From Eriocheir sinensis (Eukaryota > Arthropoda > Malacostraca > Decapoda > Varunidae), in the NCBI RefSeq assembly GCF_024679095.1, contig NC_066516.1, forward strand, positions 3,737,532 to 3,801,531: 64,000 bases of DNA. Reading direction: 5' to 3'. Position numbers and translations under genes: made by a program. A model generated the notes under the pieces. The model was not told the DNA's origin. It worked only from the letters and a program-made list of their open reading frames with translations, and did not search any database. Each line of letters begins with the position of its first letter. The first letter of the stretch is position 1. Shown here in pieces: positions 1 to 12,968 of this stretch.

Positions 1-235
1 GTAAATGCGAATACCATCAACTCCTTCAAATATAGAATCGACCGTCATTTCGCTGCGTCAGGAGTAAACTGAATAACGAGGGGCTTCCATCTGCTCCTCA
101 ATATCGAGGTGCTTTCATCTGCTCACCAAGCCCCAAGTGGCGGTCGAGCAGATTAAATCACCCAAGCGGGCGACCTCGTAATGAGCCAATAGGCTTTCTG
201 TTGCCTTCATTTCCATGTTTCCATGTTTCCTCTTC
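1..235 (+). mobile_element. LINE-B copy 1, 3' end (CR1-like non-LTR retrotransposon)
   Basis: Bases 1-72 encode the last 23 residues of a LINE-B reverse transcriptase ORF, including the string RIDRHFAASGVN and a TGA stop at 70-72. The same ending occurs in LINE-B copies near 44 kb, 47.9 kb and 50.25 kb. Bases 73-235 are the 3' UTR, ending in the family signature ATGAGCCAATAGGC and then CCATGTTTCCATGTTTCCTC, directly followed by TCC-rich DNA. The rest of the element lies to the left of the window. The link to LINE-B is seen in sequence; CR1-like is inference from the better-preserved copies. Confidence 0.85.
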
Positions 236-1140
236 CTCTAATCCTTCTTCTCTCCTCCCATAATTATCTTCTCTTTACTCTCTTCCCCTTCTTTAATTTT
301 TTTCTCCTCTTTCTCCTCTCCTTCCTCTTCCTCCTCTTCCCTCCTATTTTTCTTATAATCTCTCTCTATTGCACATGAATATCTTCCGTTTCCTCCTTCA
401 CTTTCCTCTCCTCTACCTTCTCCTATTCTTCTTCTTCTTCCTCCTCCTCCTTCATCTCCTCCATCTCCTCCTCTTTAAACTGTTGCCTCCTCTTCCATGT
501 TTCAGTGTTGTACTATTTATTATTTTTTCTTGCTGTACCTTCTTGTCTACTTTCCTCCACCTTTACCTCCTCTTCCACCTCTTCCCCCTCCTCCCTGTCC
601 TCCTCCTCCTCCCTCCCCTACTCCCCCTCCTATGAATGTACTGTATTGTCATCTTTCTGTCCTTTCTTCGTCTCCTCCTCCTCCTACTACTACTACTATT
701 ACTACTACTCCTTCTCCTCCTCCTCCTCCTCCTACTACTACTATTACTACTACTCCTTCTCCTCCTCCTCCTCCTCCTCCACCACCTCCACCTCCTCCTC
801 CAACTTATCCTCCACTTCCTAAACTTGCCCAAAAGTCGATCCGAACAGGACCCAAGGCGGATAAGCCTCCTCTATTTCCCTCCTCCTTTTCCTCCTCTTC
901 TTCTTCCTCCTCCTCCTCCTCTTCCTCTTCCTCCTCCTCCGATAATACTTTGTTATGCCCGAAGGTATTAGGTGGATTACTTCATAGTTAAAGTCCTCCT
1001 CCTCCTCCTCTTCCTCCTCCTCCTCCCCTTCTTCTCTTTCTTCTTCTTCCTCCTCTTCTCTAGTTTATCCATCTGTAATTCCTCCTCTCCACCTCCTTTA
1101 GTTCGTCTTGTCACTAAAACCTCCTCCTCCTCCTCCTCCT
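236..1140 (+). repeat. Pyrimidine-rich (TCC)n/(TTC)n/(TAC)n low-complexity tract
   Basis: About 0.9 kb of almost pure C/T on the + strand made of TCC, TTC and TAC units. It starts at the end of the LINE-B tail. A short non-repetitive patch at about 830-870 interrupts it. Open frames here (Pro-, Ser- or Leu-rich) arise only because the repeat has few stop triplets. No gene is supported. Confidence 0.9.
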
Positions 1141-1152
1141 CTTATCTTGCTT

Positions 1153-1153
<1 letters not shown>

Positions 1154-1232
<79 letters not shown>
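1154..1232 (+). repeat. (GT)n microsatellite
   Basis: Nearly perfect GT array of about 79 bp. On the minus strand it reads as a Thr-His frame, which is an artefact. Confidence 0.95.
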
Positions 1233-1900
<668 letters not shown>

Positions 1901-1916
1901 TCTCAGTGGTTAGCCT

Positions 1917-2292
1917 AATAGCTAACTGACTGACTGACTGACTGACTGACTGAATGAATGAATGAATGAATTAATTAATAAATGAAGGAATTACTGACTG
2001 ATTGACTTAGGTGACTGACTGACTGACTGAATAAATGAGTGAATGAATTAATTAATAAATGAATGAATTACTGACTGATTGACTTAGGTGACTGACTGAC
2101 TGACTGACTGACTGACTGAATTAGGTGACTGACTGACTGACTGAATGAGTGAATTACTGACTGACTGAATTAGGTGACTGACTGACTGACTGAATGAATG
2201 AATTACTGACTGACTGAATTAGGTGACTGACTGAGTGACTGACCAGCCAACTGACTGACTGACTCACTCACTGATTGGCTGACTGACTGACA
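1917..2292 (+). repeat. GACT tetranucleotide repeat with higher-order units
   Basis: Arrays of GACT with GAAT and ATTAATTAATAAATGA variants. A larger unit containing TTAGGTGACTGACTGAC recurs at about 2005-2240, so the tetranucleotide has expanded into a longer-period repeat. Confidence 0.9.
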
Positions 2293-3010
<718 letters not shown>

Positions 3011-3013
<3 letters not shown>

Positions 3014-3445
3014 CGGCGGGGAGTGAATATTGCAAAGTTTTGGTCAAGAATATTTACCATAGAGAATATTGGATAAGGTTTGCTGGGACAGGAATTCGAG
3101 TGAGGGGAGGGAGGGAGGGAGGGAGGGTGAGAGAGAGAGGGCTAAAGGGAGGGGAGGAGAGGGGAAGGAGGGGGTGGAGGAAGTGAAGGAGAGAGGGTGG
3201 ACGGGTGAGAAAGAGGAAGAGTAGGAATGAGGGTGAGAGAGAAGAAGGAAGAGAACACGAAAAGAAGGGAAGGGAAAAAAAAGGAAAGGAAAGGAAACGA
3301 AATGATGGAAAAATTATGGAGGAAAATGAAAAAAAAAGAAAAAAATAGGAGGAAAGGAATTAAGGAAAGAAAACGAAAGGAGAAATGGAAATAAGAAAAA
3401 TGAAGAATGATATAGGAGGAAAGGAAAAGAAAAAAAAAGAATGAA
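3011..3445 (+). repeat. Purine-rich tract (GGGA, GAAA, GGAAA)
   Basis: Mostly A and G on the + strand with GGGAGGGA and AAAGGAAA units. I see no gene in it. Confidence 0.75.
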
Positions 3446-3712
3446 ATATTTCTACGTTCTGCCTATAACTGGGGTAGGCTTTCTTGGTTAGCCTGGTGGT
3501 CGGCCCCGGCCCGTTATGGCGCAGGCAAGTGTTTATAGTGGCGCCATCCTGCTGGCTCATGCTGCCCCCCGGAGCTTATCTCTGATCCTCCCTTCAGAGA
3601 GAGAATCTAGAGGCCGGGTTGATAGGCGGTCTTCAGGACAGCATGTGGGTAGTCTGTGGTCACTCGGAGAGGACGGAAAAACTGCCAACTTATTTGCACG
3701 CTGACCATTCAG
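3446..3712. other. Unclassified GC-rich island between purine tracts
   Basis: A 267-bp block with ordinary complexity and higher GC than its surroundings, containing GGCCCCGGCCCGTTATGG. Its abrupt edges against A/G-rich DNA suggest a short inserted repeat. The match to a tRNA-type A box (TTAGCCTGGTGG) is poor, and I find no convincing B box, so I do not call it a SINE. A 62-codon frame has no recognisable domain. Confidence 0.4.
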
Positions 3713-4363
<651 letters not shown>

Positions 4364-6277
4364 TTACATACTTCATAAAAGATACCTCCAACCATGTTTA
4401 TTCTCCCGACACATAATCATAGAGGGCTCCATAGCTTGGAGGTCATTAGCCCCAACTCTGTTCGCTATAATGACTGTGGCATCCAACCACATCACTAATA
4501 CTACTTAGCACTAAATCTATACATAACACCTTATGATCAATTACGTCTTGATCCCCCTTTTCTTCCCTACTCATGTCATTCCCGACCCACCCTAATGTCA
4601 CTCTCTACCACTGTGGCCTCATAGTCCATTTTGGAGATGGTGGTGGCTTTTGGGCCAGAGTGTCTGGTGCCCCTGAGACATAGGATGGCCGACCTGAGCA
4701 GGGAGAACGAGAGGCGACACCTCATCCAGGCGACAACGTGGCTCCTTGGCTGATGCTTCTTCTCTGAGATTAGTTCCGCGAGTCGTGCGTAGAAGCATCG
4801 GGCCCTGGGACCCATCCCGCCGGATGTGATGAAGACGAGGGGGGTGAAGCTGCCCTGATCCACATGTTGGATTCTTTCACCGTATGCCCTTGTCTTCTCT
4901 TGCTCGTTCCTGTGGTGGGCGGCTTCCAGGGGCGGCTCACGGTGACAGGCAGCCATCGGGTTGAATATGCGGATGTCCATGAATGCCCTCTGTCCGCGCA
5001 CCCAAAATCCGCAGGCACTTACATCAACCCGTGCCTCATGTGAAGTATTGACCGTCCTGTATCTAAGGTGTTCACCGTCCAGGTGGAGCAGTGCCGGCTC
5101 GGTAGTGACGTCTAGGCATCCCTCCCCGAGCGAGCATGCTGGCTGTCATATCCTTCACCTCATCGTGTCGGATACAGACGAAGCCTCCCTTCCTGCATGT
5201 CATGGTGTGAGCTACATCATTCGGTGATCCACATGCACAGAGAGCAGGCAGCCCCTCAATCGGCCAGCCATATCTCAGAGTAACGGCGTCGATGAATTCT
5301 TGTTTGCTGAGGCCGAAGCCTTTTGCTCTGATTGGTAGCGACGTTAGCCAGTTAGAGGCGCCCGCCTCCTGTGGTGTGTGGATTTTTCTACACATTTCTG
5401 TGGACAGGTTAGGTGTTAGACAGTCCAGGTCATCCTTTTGGGCCTGGTGTCTTTCTTCTGAGACTTTTATTTTAATATCTCTAATTTCACTTTGGTCTAT
5501 TTCGCCGTCTGCCTCCTGAGCGATGATCCTGTTGGTGAGGGATCCGGTAAGGCTGATGGAGTTTTGGTTCTCCTTATCAGCCAGGTTCTCAGGGTTGGTG
5601 ATCCCCATTCCACCCAGACTTGGAGGAAGTGCTAGTATATCCCTCTCTTCTTCCCTCAGAGCATGAGATTTCACCAGCGCCGGTAAGAATACATTCCTGA
5701 CGGCTTTCTCCAGTGGTCGGAGGAGTGGACTGATGCCGGGGATGGTGCGCATCAGGAACGTCCACCGATGTTGGATGCCGTGGGTGTACGCTGAATAGGC
5801 AGCGTGTGGCTCAGTTTGGCAATGGCAGACAAAACTTCTATTTCCTTCACCCATTCAGCTACTTTGTGTCCTACGTACTCCTTTTTACACACCTTTGTCC
5901 CGATCAGTGCACCTTAGTGTCGTTGTCCGTCCTTTGTCACAATGACTCCACTTCCACTAAAAGTTTCTGCGGCATGGTCATAATGTTCTGGTTTGATAAT
6001 AAGGCCAAACTTGGTGGCGTTAGGGATGTATCCTATCTCAGGGCCGGCGGCGTTCACAAGGTCCCACCACCCTTTTAAGTCTGAGATTATACCAGCACTG
6101 AGAGGTCATCCGCATAAGCCACCTGTTTCACCCACGTTTTTGCGTAGGCGATTTCATTTTGGAGGACTGATAGGCCCAGGGCGTAAATAGCCATGGCTAC
6201 TGGGTCACCTTGTGTTGTTCCCTCAGATGATTTGAACACTTTCACTTTTCCACTGTGGTTATAAGTCGGTCGGGTGT
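4364..6277 (-). mobile_element. LINE-G, 5'-truncated retrotransposon with a restriction-like endonuclease
   Basis: The 3' part of a non-LTR element on the minus strand, from reverse transcriptase motif B through the C-terminal zinc/endonuclease region to a 3' UTR with AATAAA near 4400. It lies between two (ACT)n arrays, one at each end, so the sense-strand tail is (AGT)n. Families of the R2/R4/NeSL grade carry this domain order, and some R4-type elements are known to insert in microsatellites. The exact clade is not assigned. Confidence 0.75.
4576..6260 (-). pseudogene. LINE-G pol remnant: RT motifs B-C plus CCHC/RLE C-terminal domain
   Basis: At about 6090-6230 the minus strand encodes GTTQGDPVAMAIYALG and then YADDLSVLV, the RT motif B and the catalytic motif C. 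Around 5072-5854 a long frame gives the linker and a zinc-type cluster CACG-x6-HTMTC, followed by KGGFVCIRHDEVKD. A second frame (4576-5001, with a shift near 5100) continues with RGQRAFMDIRIF, as expected of a PD-(D/E)XK-type restriction-like endonuclease. The RT fingers and everything upstream are missing. At least two frameshifts (near 5100 and near 5850) break the frame, so it is not functional. The domain class is established for RLE LINEs; the activity is inference. Confidence 0.72.
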
Positions 6278-6347
6278 GTATACTACTACTACTACTGCTA
6301 CTACTACTACTACTACTACTACTACTATTACTACTACTACTACTACT
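6278..6347 (+). repeat. (ACT)n microsatellite at the 5' truncation point of LINE-G
   Basis: About 70 bp of ACT units with a few substitutions. It matches the array at 4322-4363 on the far side of LINE-G. Confidence 0.92.
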
Positions 6348-6905
6348 GCCTTGTAATAAAGCACCCATACACACACAATTTGGTACCCTCATACGAGCAG
6401 CATTCAGGTATAATACTCGTCCGCCGAACAGACAGCGAGGAGGCGGAGGGTAAAATCATAAATATCTGAAAGTATGACAGAAAAAATGATCGGAAATTAA
6501 TACTACACGTTGACGCATTTAGGGAACCGCTGCTCTAGACGAGGAGATAAATTTAATACAAGAAAAAAATAGGATTGCATTTTTATAGTTTTCCAATTCT
6601 TTTTCTTTTCTCTAACTTTTCCTCTTTCTTTTTCACTCACTTTTCCTTATTTTCGATTTTTTTTATATCCAGCACTTTTTCTTTCTTATTTTTTCGTTTC
6701 ATATAATTGTTTTCCAGTTTTTTTTCTTTCTTTTGCTTATTTTTTCTCCTTTCCTCCCCTATTTTCTTTCTTTATTTTTTCTCCCCTTCCTCCCCTTTAA
6801 AATCCCTCCGTTTTATCGACTTTTTACAACGCGTTTTTTCTGTGAGTGTGTGCGTGTTTTCATTCTACGGACGTGTTTTAAAGGTCTTTTTTATCCCATC
6901 CCTCG

Positions 6906-6970
<65 letters not shown>

Positions 6971-7634
6971 GTTTTCTTTCTTCCATCTATCAATATTTTG
7001 ATTCAGTTTGCCTATCAATCTATATCTCTCTATCTATGTATCCACCTGTCCATCCATCCATCTATCTATCCTATTATCTAAGTCCTGTTCCTCTTCTTTC
7101 TATTTATTAGCTCTTTCTCTCTATCCATATTCTCTTCCTCCCCTTCTCCTTCTCATTGTCTTTCTCTCCATCTTTCTATCTCTGACTTTCTCTCTATCTG
7201 TCAAATTCTTCTTCCTCTTCTCTCTTCCATATAATATCGCTTTCCATCTCCTCCTCCTCTCATTTATGATTTTTCTTCTTATTTTCTTCTTTCTTTTTTC
7301 TTTTCATTTCTTCCTTTCTCTTTCTCTATATATTTTTATCACTCTTCTGTCTCTTCATAATATTATCTCTCTCTATCTGTTTCCTTTGCTCCTCCATTTT
7401 TTTTATTATTCTTACTGTATTATTATTATTATTCTTATCTCTATGCTCCTCCTCCTCCTCCTCCTCCTCCTCCTCCTCCTCCTCCTTTTCCTCCCCCTTC
7501 AAAGTTCACAATACCTGTCATTCACGTGAAGTTAATAAAATATTCTTGTCATTTTTATTATTTTTTATATCTTTTTTTCTTTTATCTTTCATGGATGTCG
7601 ACGTTTAACTTTTTGGTGTGTTTGTGTATGTTTG

Positions 7635-7701
<67 letters not shown>

Positions 7702-7739
7702 TTTTGTTGTCCGTTTCGGTGATTTGTTGATTGGCTGTG

Positions 7740-7775
<36 letters not shown>

Positions 7776-7829
7776 GTCAGTTAATTTTGTTTGACGTAGA
7801 ATTCATATCTTTTTTTTTATGTATGTAAA

Positions 7830-7893
<64 letters not shown>

Positions 7894-8160
7894 GTACTCT
7901 CTTTTATTCCTATCTTTCTTTTCATTATTTTCTTTTTTTTCGCTTTTCTTTTAACATTTTCTTTTTTTCTTTTTCGCTTTTCTTTCTCTTTTCTTTTCTC
8001 TCTTTCAATCCTCTTTTCTTACCTCTATATTTTACCTTTTTTTTCTTTTTTTTCTTTTCTTCATTTTTTTATTTTCTCTTCTTTTATTTCATTTTCCTTT
8101 CTCTCTTCTTATTCGTTTTTTCCTCTTCTTTTTCTTTCTTTTCTCTTCTTACCTTTCTTC
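6348..8160. repeat. AT-rich and pyrimidine-rich low complexity with GT, GA, CT, TCC arrays
   Basis: About 6365-6550 is ordinary unique-looking DNA with no recognisable frame. Then follow T/C-rich DNA, (GT)n at 6907-6969, (CTAT/CATC) patches at 7020-7080, (TCC)n at 7446-7487, (TG)n at 7640-7698, (GA)n at 7743-7773 and (CT)n at 7834-7884. No gene is supported. Confidence 0.85.
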
Positions 8161-8171
8161 CGACGCGATGA

Positions 8172-8330
<159 letters not shown>

Positions 8331-8455
8331 ACTCCTTTCTTTACTCCACACTTCCCTAACTCTATTTACATTCTCCTCTTCCTCCTCCTCCTCCTCCTTT
8401 TAATGTTACTTTATTCGTTACCTCTTTATTTTTCTTCCATATATTTATTTTCTCA

Positions 8456-8480
8456 ACCTAACCTAACCCAACCTAACCCT
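8456..8480 (+). repeat. Short CCTAA-type interstitial telomere-like motif
   Basis: The string AACCTAACCTAACCCAACC plus a further CTAACCC lies just upstream of LINE-E. CCTAA is the complement of the TTAGG telomere unit of many arthropods. It is only about four imperfect units and may be chance. Confidence 0.4.
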
Positions 8481-8653
8481 TGCCCTCTGACCGGCCTCGG
8501 GTCAAGAGCAATTAGCGCTGTCTCTGTGGCTGTGCCTCCTCGCCCTGATGCTGCGGCTGTCCTTTCCCTTGTGCTGCTGCCCTGTGGCTTGCTGTGGCTT
8601 TTTGTGGCAGTCTGTGGTTCTGAGGTTGTGCACCCAGACAACAACGGAAGACA

Positions 8654-9053
8654 TGCCTTTCCGCATTCATACCTGCCACGAGTGCCGCCTACGCCAGGCC
8701 CCACAATATTTCCGTGTCAAGAATGTAAAAACTAAAAAAATGCAGATTATGTGTCAAAGTAAGCCAGGACGAGAGCAAAGTATTAAAACTGGAAGGCATT
8801 ATTGGAAGTCTCTCACGACAGCTCGCGGAGCGAAAAGACCTCATCAGTAGCCCCGCGACACTACCCGCGTGCTCGCCCTCTGACCTCTTTGTCACCTCCG
8901 CCTCGCCCTCTCTGCCGCTCTCCCCTCCACACCTCAGTTCACTCCACGCCAGGTCACCTCCTTCAGCACAGCACAGCCCCACAGCCTCTTCTATGTTTCT
9001 CGTTGACCCTTCTCCTGGCCTTCCCTCCCCGCCCCTCTCCTCCTCAGCCTCTT
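8654..9053 (+). pseudogene. LINE-E ORF1 remnant (Cys-containing N-terminus, coiled coil)
   Basis: Starts at an ATG giving MPFRIHTCHECRLRQ, with a CxxC pair as in the N-terminus of LINE-A ORF1. After a frameshift near 8720 another frame gives a Leu/Lys/Glu-rich helix (VLKLEGIIGSLSRQLAERKD) and then a Ser/Pro-rich linker. It stops at about 9053 and the esterase part is absent. ORF1 proteins of CR1-type elements bind the element RNA; that role here is inferred from position and layout. Not intact. Confidence 0.5.
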
Positions 9054-9084
9054 AAAAGGGAGCACTCAACCCGCGCAACCCCCT

Positions 9085-11872
9085 ACTCGAATCACATTAA
9101 GGCTTGCTATGTAAACGCTCGTACCTACGTAACAAATTTGAAGGCCTAGAAGTCCTCGCAGCTACAAATCATTATCACATCATCGGAGTCACAGAATCTT
9201 GGATAGACACTTCAAATAGAGATTTCATTGCGGAATAAAGCTTAACGGGTTATACCATTTTTAGTCATGAAAGAGGGAACAGAGAGGGTGGAGGCGTTAT
9301 CTTTTATATCCAGAACTCTCTCCATCCAGTATCCATGAAAACAGATATTATAACCAATGTGGACACGGTCTTAATTGAAATTAAAAATAAATCTCGTAAA
9401 ATAGTAGTTGGAATTCTTTACAGACCGCCAAGGCAGACTCTTGATATCGACCACGCATTAAGTGAATTAATACTAAAAACAAGTAGCAGTTGCGAGGCAG
9501 TAATTGTGGGATACTTTAACTTGCCAGTGAAAAGATGGGGCGAACCGTTGAAGTCTCATACAGGGCTCGACCTGTACACAAATTACTTAAAAGTGATTTA
9601 CATCAACACGCTCAAGAACCGACTTGGGAAAATAATATACTTGACCTTATCTTTTCAACGACAGCTGATCTAGTTAACGAAGTAAATGTTGGTCCATTTT
9701 TTAGTTCTAGCGATCACCGAATAATCACATTCAGCATCAAGATGAAAGAAAGTAAAGTAACTCCTAGTAAAGAAAAGGTGCCTGATTATCAGAGAGCGAA
9801 TTTCGTAAGACTCCGATTAATTCTAAGTAATTCTGACTGGACTGTAATTTCGACGGAAACAGATATTGATAAATCGTGGGAGGCCTTCACCACAATATTG
9901 AACAATGCCATAAGCATATGCGTACCCTATCGTAGCAGGCGTTCAACTTTTAAGAAGAAACCCAAATGGTGGAATAACGAAATTCAAAATAGCCTCTCTC
10001 TTAAATAACGCGTATACAGTAGATACATATCAACTCAGAGTATGACTGACAAACTAGAGTTGGACAGAATTCGCTGCGAAACCAAGAAATTAATAAAACG
10101 AGGCAAGAAAAAGCTTGAAGAATATATAGCGGAAACAGGTAAATCTAATCCTAAAGAATGTTTTACCTATGTAAATAATAAAAAGTCACTCACTTGTAGT
10201 ATCGGACCGCTTGCTAATGAAAATGGTAACCACACGAATGATAAAAATGAAATGGCTACAATCCTAAATAACTTTTTCGCATCCATATTTACAGACGAAG
10301 ATTGTTTATCACCTCAACCGGCGGAGGTTAGAAGGACCGAAAAGATTTTCAATGGCGTGCTCATTGTAGAAAGTGACATTTTACGCAAAATTGAAAAGAT
10401 TAAAGTAAGCAAAGCTCCTGGTCCAGACAAAATTACCCCTTGGATCTTGAAAAAAAATCAAACATCAAATTTGTAAACCGCTCTCTATCATATTCAATAA
10501 ATCTTTAACAGCTGGAAAAGTTCCGTCGGATTGGAAACTAGCAAATGTCACACCAATTTTCAAAAAGGGGGACAAGTCTCATCCAGGAAACTATCGACCA
10601 ATTAGTCTGACATCGATTGTTTGTAAGTTAATGGAGACTATCATTCGCGACAATATGGTGAAAATTTTCGAAGAAAATAATACAATAAATAATTTGCAAC
10701 ATGGCTTCCGCAGTAAACGTTCGTGTTGAACTAGCTTACTTGATTTTTTTCATTATATTTTTGAGGTGTTCGATGAAAACAGATCAGTAGATATCATATA
10801 TCTGGATTTTCAAAATGTATTTGATAAGGTCCCCCACAAACGGTTGCTCAGTAAACTATTGGCGCACGGTATCTCGGGTAACATTCACAAATGGCTTGTG
10901 GACTGGCTCTCTGAGCGGAAACAAAGAGTAGTTCTAAACGGTGTTACATCTAACTGGATCGATGTCAGAAGCGACGTACCTCAAGGATCAGTACTTGGTC
11001 CCATGCTCTTCTTGATTCATGTTAATGATATCGATGATGGGCTCACTTGCAAAGTATCAAAATTTGCGGATGACACAAAAATCGCAAGTAAGGTAACTAC
11101 GACACTCGACGAAGAAGCTTTACAATCAGATCTAGATCGACTTGCACGTTGGGCCAATCAATGGCAAATGAAATTTAACGTTGACAAATGTAAAGTGTTA
11201 CACATCGGAAACAACAATCGTGTTCAGTACAACAACTTTCTGTAGTAAGTAAAGAAAAGGATCTTGGAATTACTATATCAAGCGATTTAAAGCCCAGTCA
11301 GCATTGTTCAAAGGTAGTTAAAACCGCAAACAAATTGTTTGGCTTCATCGGACGAGTCTTTAATAATAAATCGGAAAAAGTAATATCAAAACTGTATAAT
11401 TCGCTGGTTCGACCCCATCTAGAGTACTGTGTATAGTTTTGGTCTCCCTGTTACAGAAAAGACAGAAAATTTAGAACGGGTTCAACGGAGAGTAATAAAA
11501 ATGGTTCCTAGGTTGAGAAATTTATCTTATGAACAAAGACTTACAAAAGTAAATTTATTCAGCCTATGAAAGCGAAAAATGCGAGGCGATCTAATAGAAG
11601 TGTATATAATGTTTAAAGAATACAGTAATATTAATGCGGAAGATTACTTTACAATTGGTCGATCAAACAGAACAAGAAGAAATAGGAATTTGAAGATAAG
11701 TGGTAAAAGATTATCGTCGCACGAACCCAAACACTTCTTCAATCGAGTCGTTAATGTTTGGAAATCTCTATCCTGTGATATCGTTGATATTACAACAGTT
11801 ACGGGCTTCAAGAATAAATTAGACAAGTATTTTGAATCCTTCCAGCAACTAAGATATTACTCATTGCCGTAA
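9085..11872 (+). pseudogene. LINE-E ORF2 remnant: APE endonuclease plus reverse transcriptase
   Basis: Endonuclease pieces include YVNAR near 9110, ESWIDTSNRDF near 9195, GILYRPPRQ at about 9410 and SSDHRIITFSI near 9707. The usual GDFN motif reads GYFN at about 9510, replacing a catalytic Asp. Reverse transcriptase pieces include APGPDKITPW at 10410, FKKGDKSHPGNYRPISLTS near 10560, IIYLDFQNVFDKVPH at about 10795, DVPQGSVLGPMLFL at about 10975 and FADDTK at about 11062. The C-terminus runs to 11872. There are frameshifts near 9600, 10005, 10470 and 11240 and TGA or TAG stops at several points. The enzyme would nick target DNA and prime cDNA synthesis; this copy cannot. Confidence 0.78.
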
Positions 11873-12181
11873 TAACGTTAAGGTCTCAAATACTGGTGTC
11901 CTTGTCCATTTTTATCGCCCGGTTAGTGGTAGCAGTAATGGTAGTTCTTTCCTCTTTCCTATATAATTTCCATGCAGTTTTTCCATGCTGCATGGTTCTT
12001 TTTCCTTTCCTGCCATCTTTGGCTGGAGGGATAGGGGGGTGGGGAGGAGCCTTCGCCTTTGCTGTCCTTCATCTTCCACCTTTGATTAGTTAGTTAGTGT
12101 AGCTTGTCACAAACAGCCTCTTAAGGATCATCAAGTCTGCTGTTGTTTGTTCTTTCTTTGTGTTTCTTTTTGTTCCTTCAC

Positions 12182-12217
12182 CACCTCCTCCTCCTCCTCC
12201 TCCTCCTCCTCCTCCTC
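12182..12217 (+). repeat. (TCC)n microsatellite between LINE-E and LINE-C
   Basis: About 36 bp of TCC units. It is both the 3' tail of LINE-E and the 5' flank of LINE-C copy 1. Confidence 0.9.
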
Positions 12218-12895
12218 CTATCTTCTGCAGCTACAGCCACTACCCTCCCCCCTACCTACCCTCTTACCCCGTTCCACACAGCCCCACCCTGTTACCACCC
12301 TTCCCTCCCCTCCCCACCCCTTCCTCCTGTTTCAGCTCCCCTTCCCGCTCCAGGCGTCGTTCCTAGGAAGGTTTTAGTTGTTGGAGACAGTCAAGTCAGG
12401 CTCATTAACAGGTACTTTTGTTCAAGGGATAAGGGGAATAGACTTAGAGTTTGCTTTACCGGGGCAGGTATAGAGCACGTTTCCGACAGGATTGAGAATA
12501 TTTTAGCAGGGAAAAGTACTCAGCCTCTGCAGTTTCGTTGGCAATGATATCAGTAGAGTGGGAAGCGAAGAGATATTTAGACGCTTTAGGGAATTGTTCG
12601 CTAAAGTGAGAGACTTAGGTGGGGTGCCGGCCGCTTGTGGTGTTTTGCCAATAAGAGGGCGGGGGAGGGGAGGGGGGGTAGGTGAGGGAGGGCTTTCCAG
12701 GGCCTTAGCAATAAACAGCAGGCTGGCGGCTCACTGTAAGCGCACTGGTTGGCTTTTCATTGATAATTGGAACCTCTTCTACGATAAAGGCAGCTTGTAT
12801 GCCAAGGATGGTGTGCACCTGTCACTCCACGGGGTGGAGGTTCTCGCAGACTCCCTCGAGCGATCACTTAGCACCCTGCAGGGTTTTTTAGGGTA
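12218..12895 (+). pseudogene. LINE-C ORF1: Pro-rich linker plus SGNH-hydrolase-like esterase
   Basis: After a Pro/Thr-rich stretch the frame gives KVLVVGDSQVRLINRYF, the block I GDS nucleophile motif of SGNH hydrolases. Near 12535 a different frame gives FVGNDIS (block III GxND). Then ACGVLPIRG and LYAKDGVHLSLHG (block V, Asp and His) follow to the stop at 12894-12896. The two halves are out of frame because of a small indel near 12535. Esterase-type ORF1 is established for CR1 elements; substrate and purpose are unknown. Broken, so inactive. Confidence 0.72.
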
Positions 12896-12968
12896 GGCGA
12901 GGGGGGAGGGCCTAACATTAGTGGATATGCATCGCAAACTGGGACTAGGGAGCTCAGGATTAATCGAA

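Larger units (their letters stand above)
8481..12181 (+). mobile_element. LINE-E, old CR1-like non-LTR retrotransposon
   Basis: A decayed element with a 5' UTR (8481-8653), a short ORF1 remnant (8654-9053), an ORF2 with APE endonuclease and reverse transcriptase (about 9085-11872) and a 3' UTR (11873-12181), ending in the (TCC)n at 12184. Many stops and frameshifts show it is older than LINE-A. The middle of ORF1, where relatives have an esterase, seems deleted. Confidence 0.75.

Noticed and set aside
3446..3712. tRNA-derived SINE
   Set aside because: Only a weak A-box-like string, no acceptable B box at the right distance and no A- or T-rich tail with target duplication.
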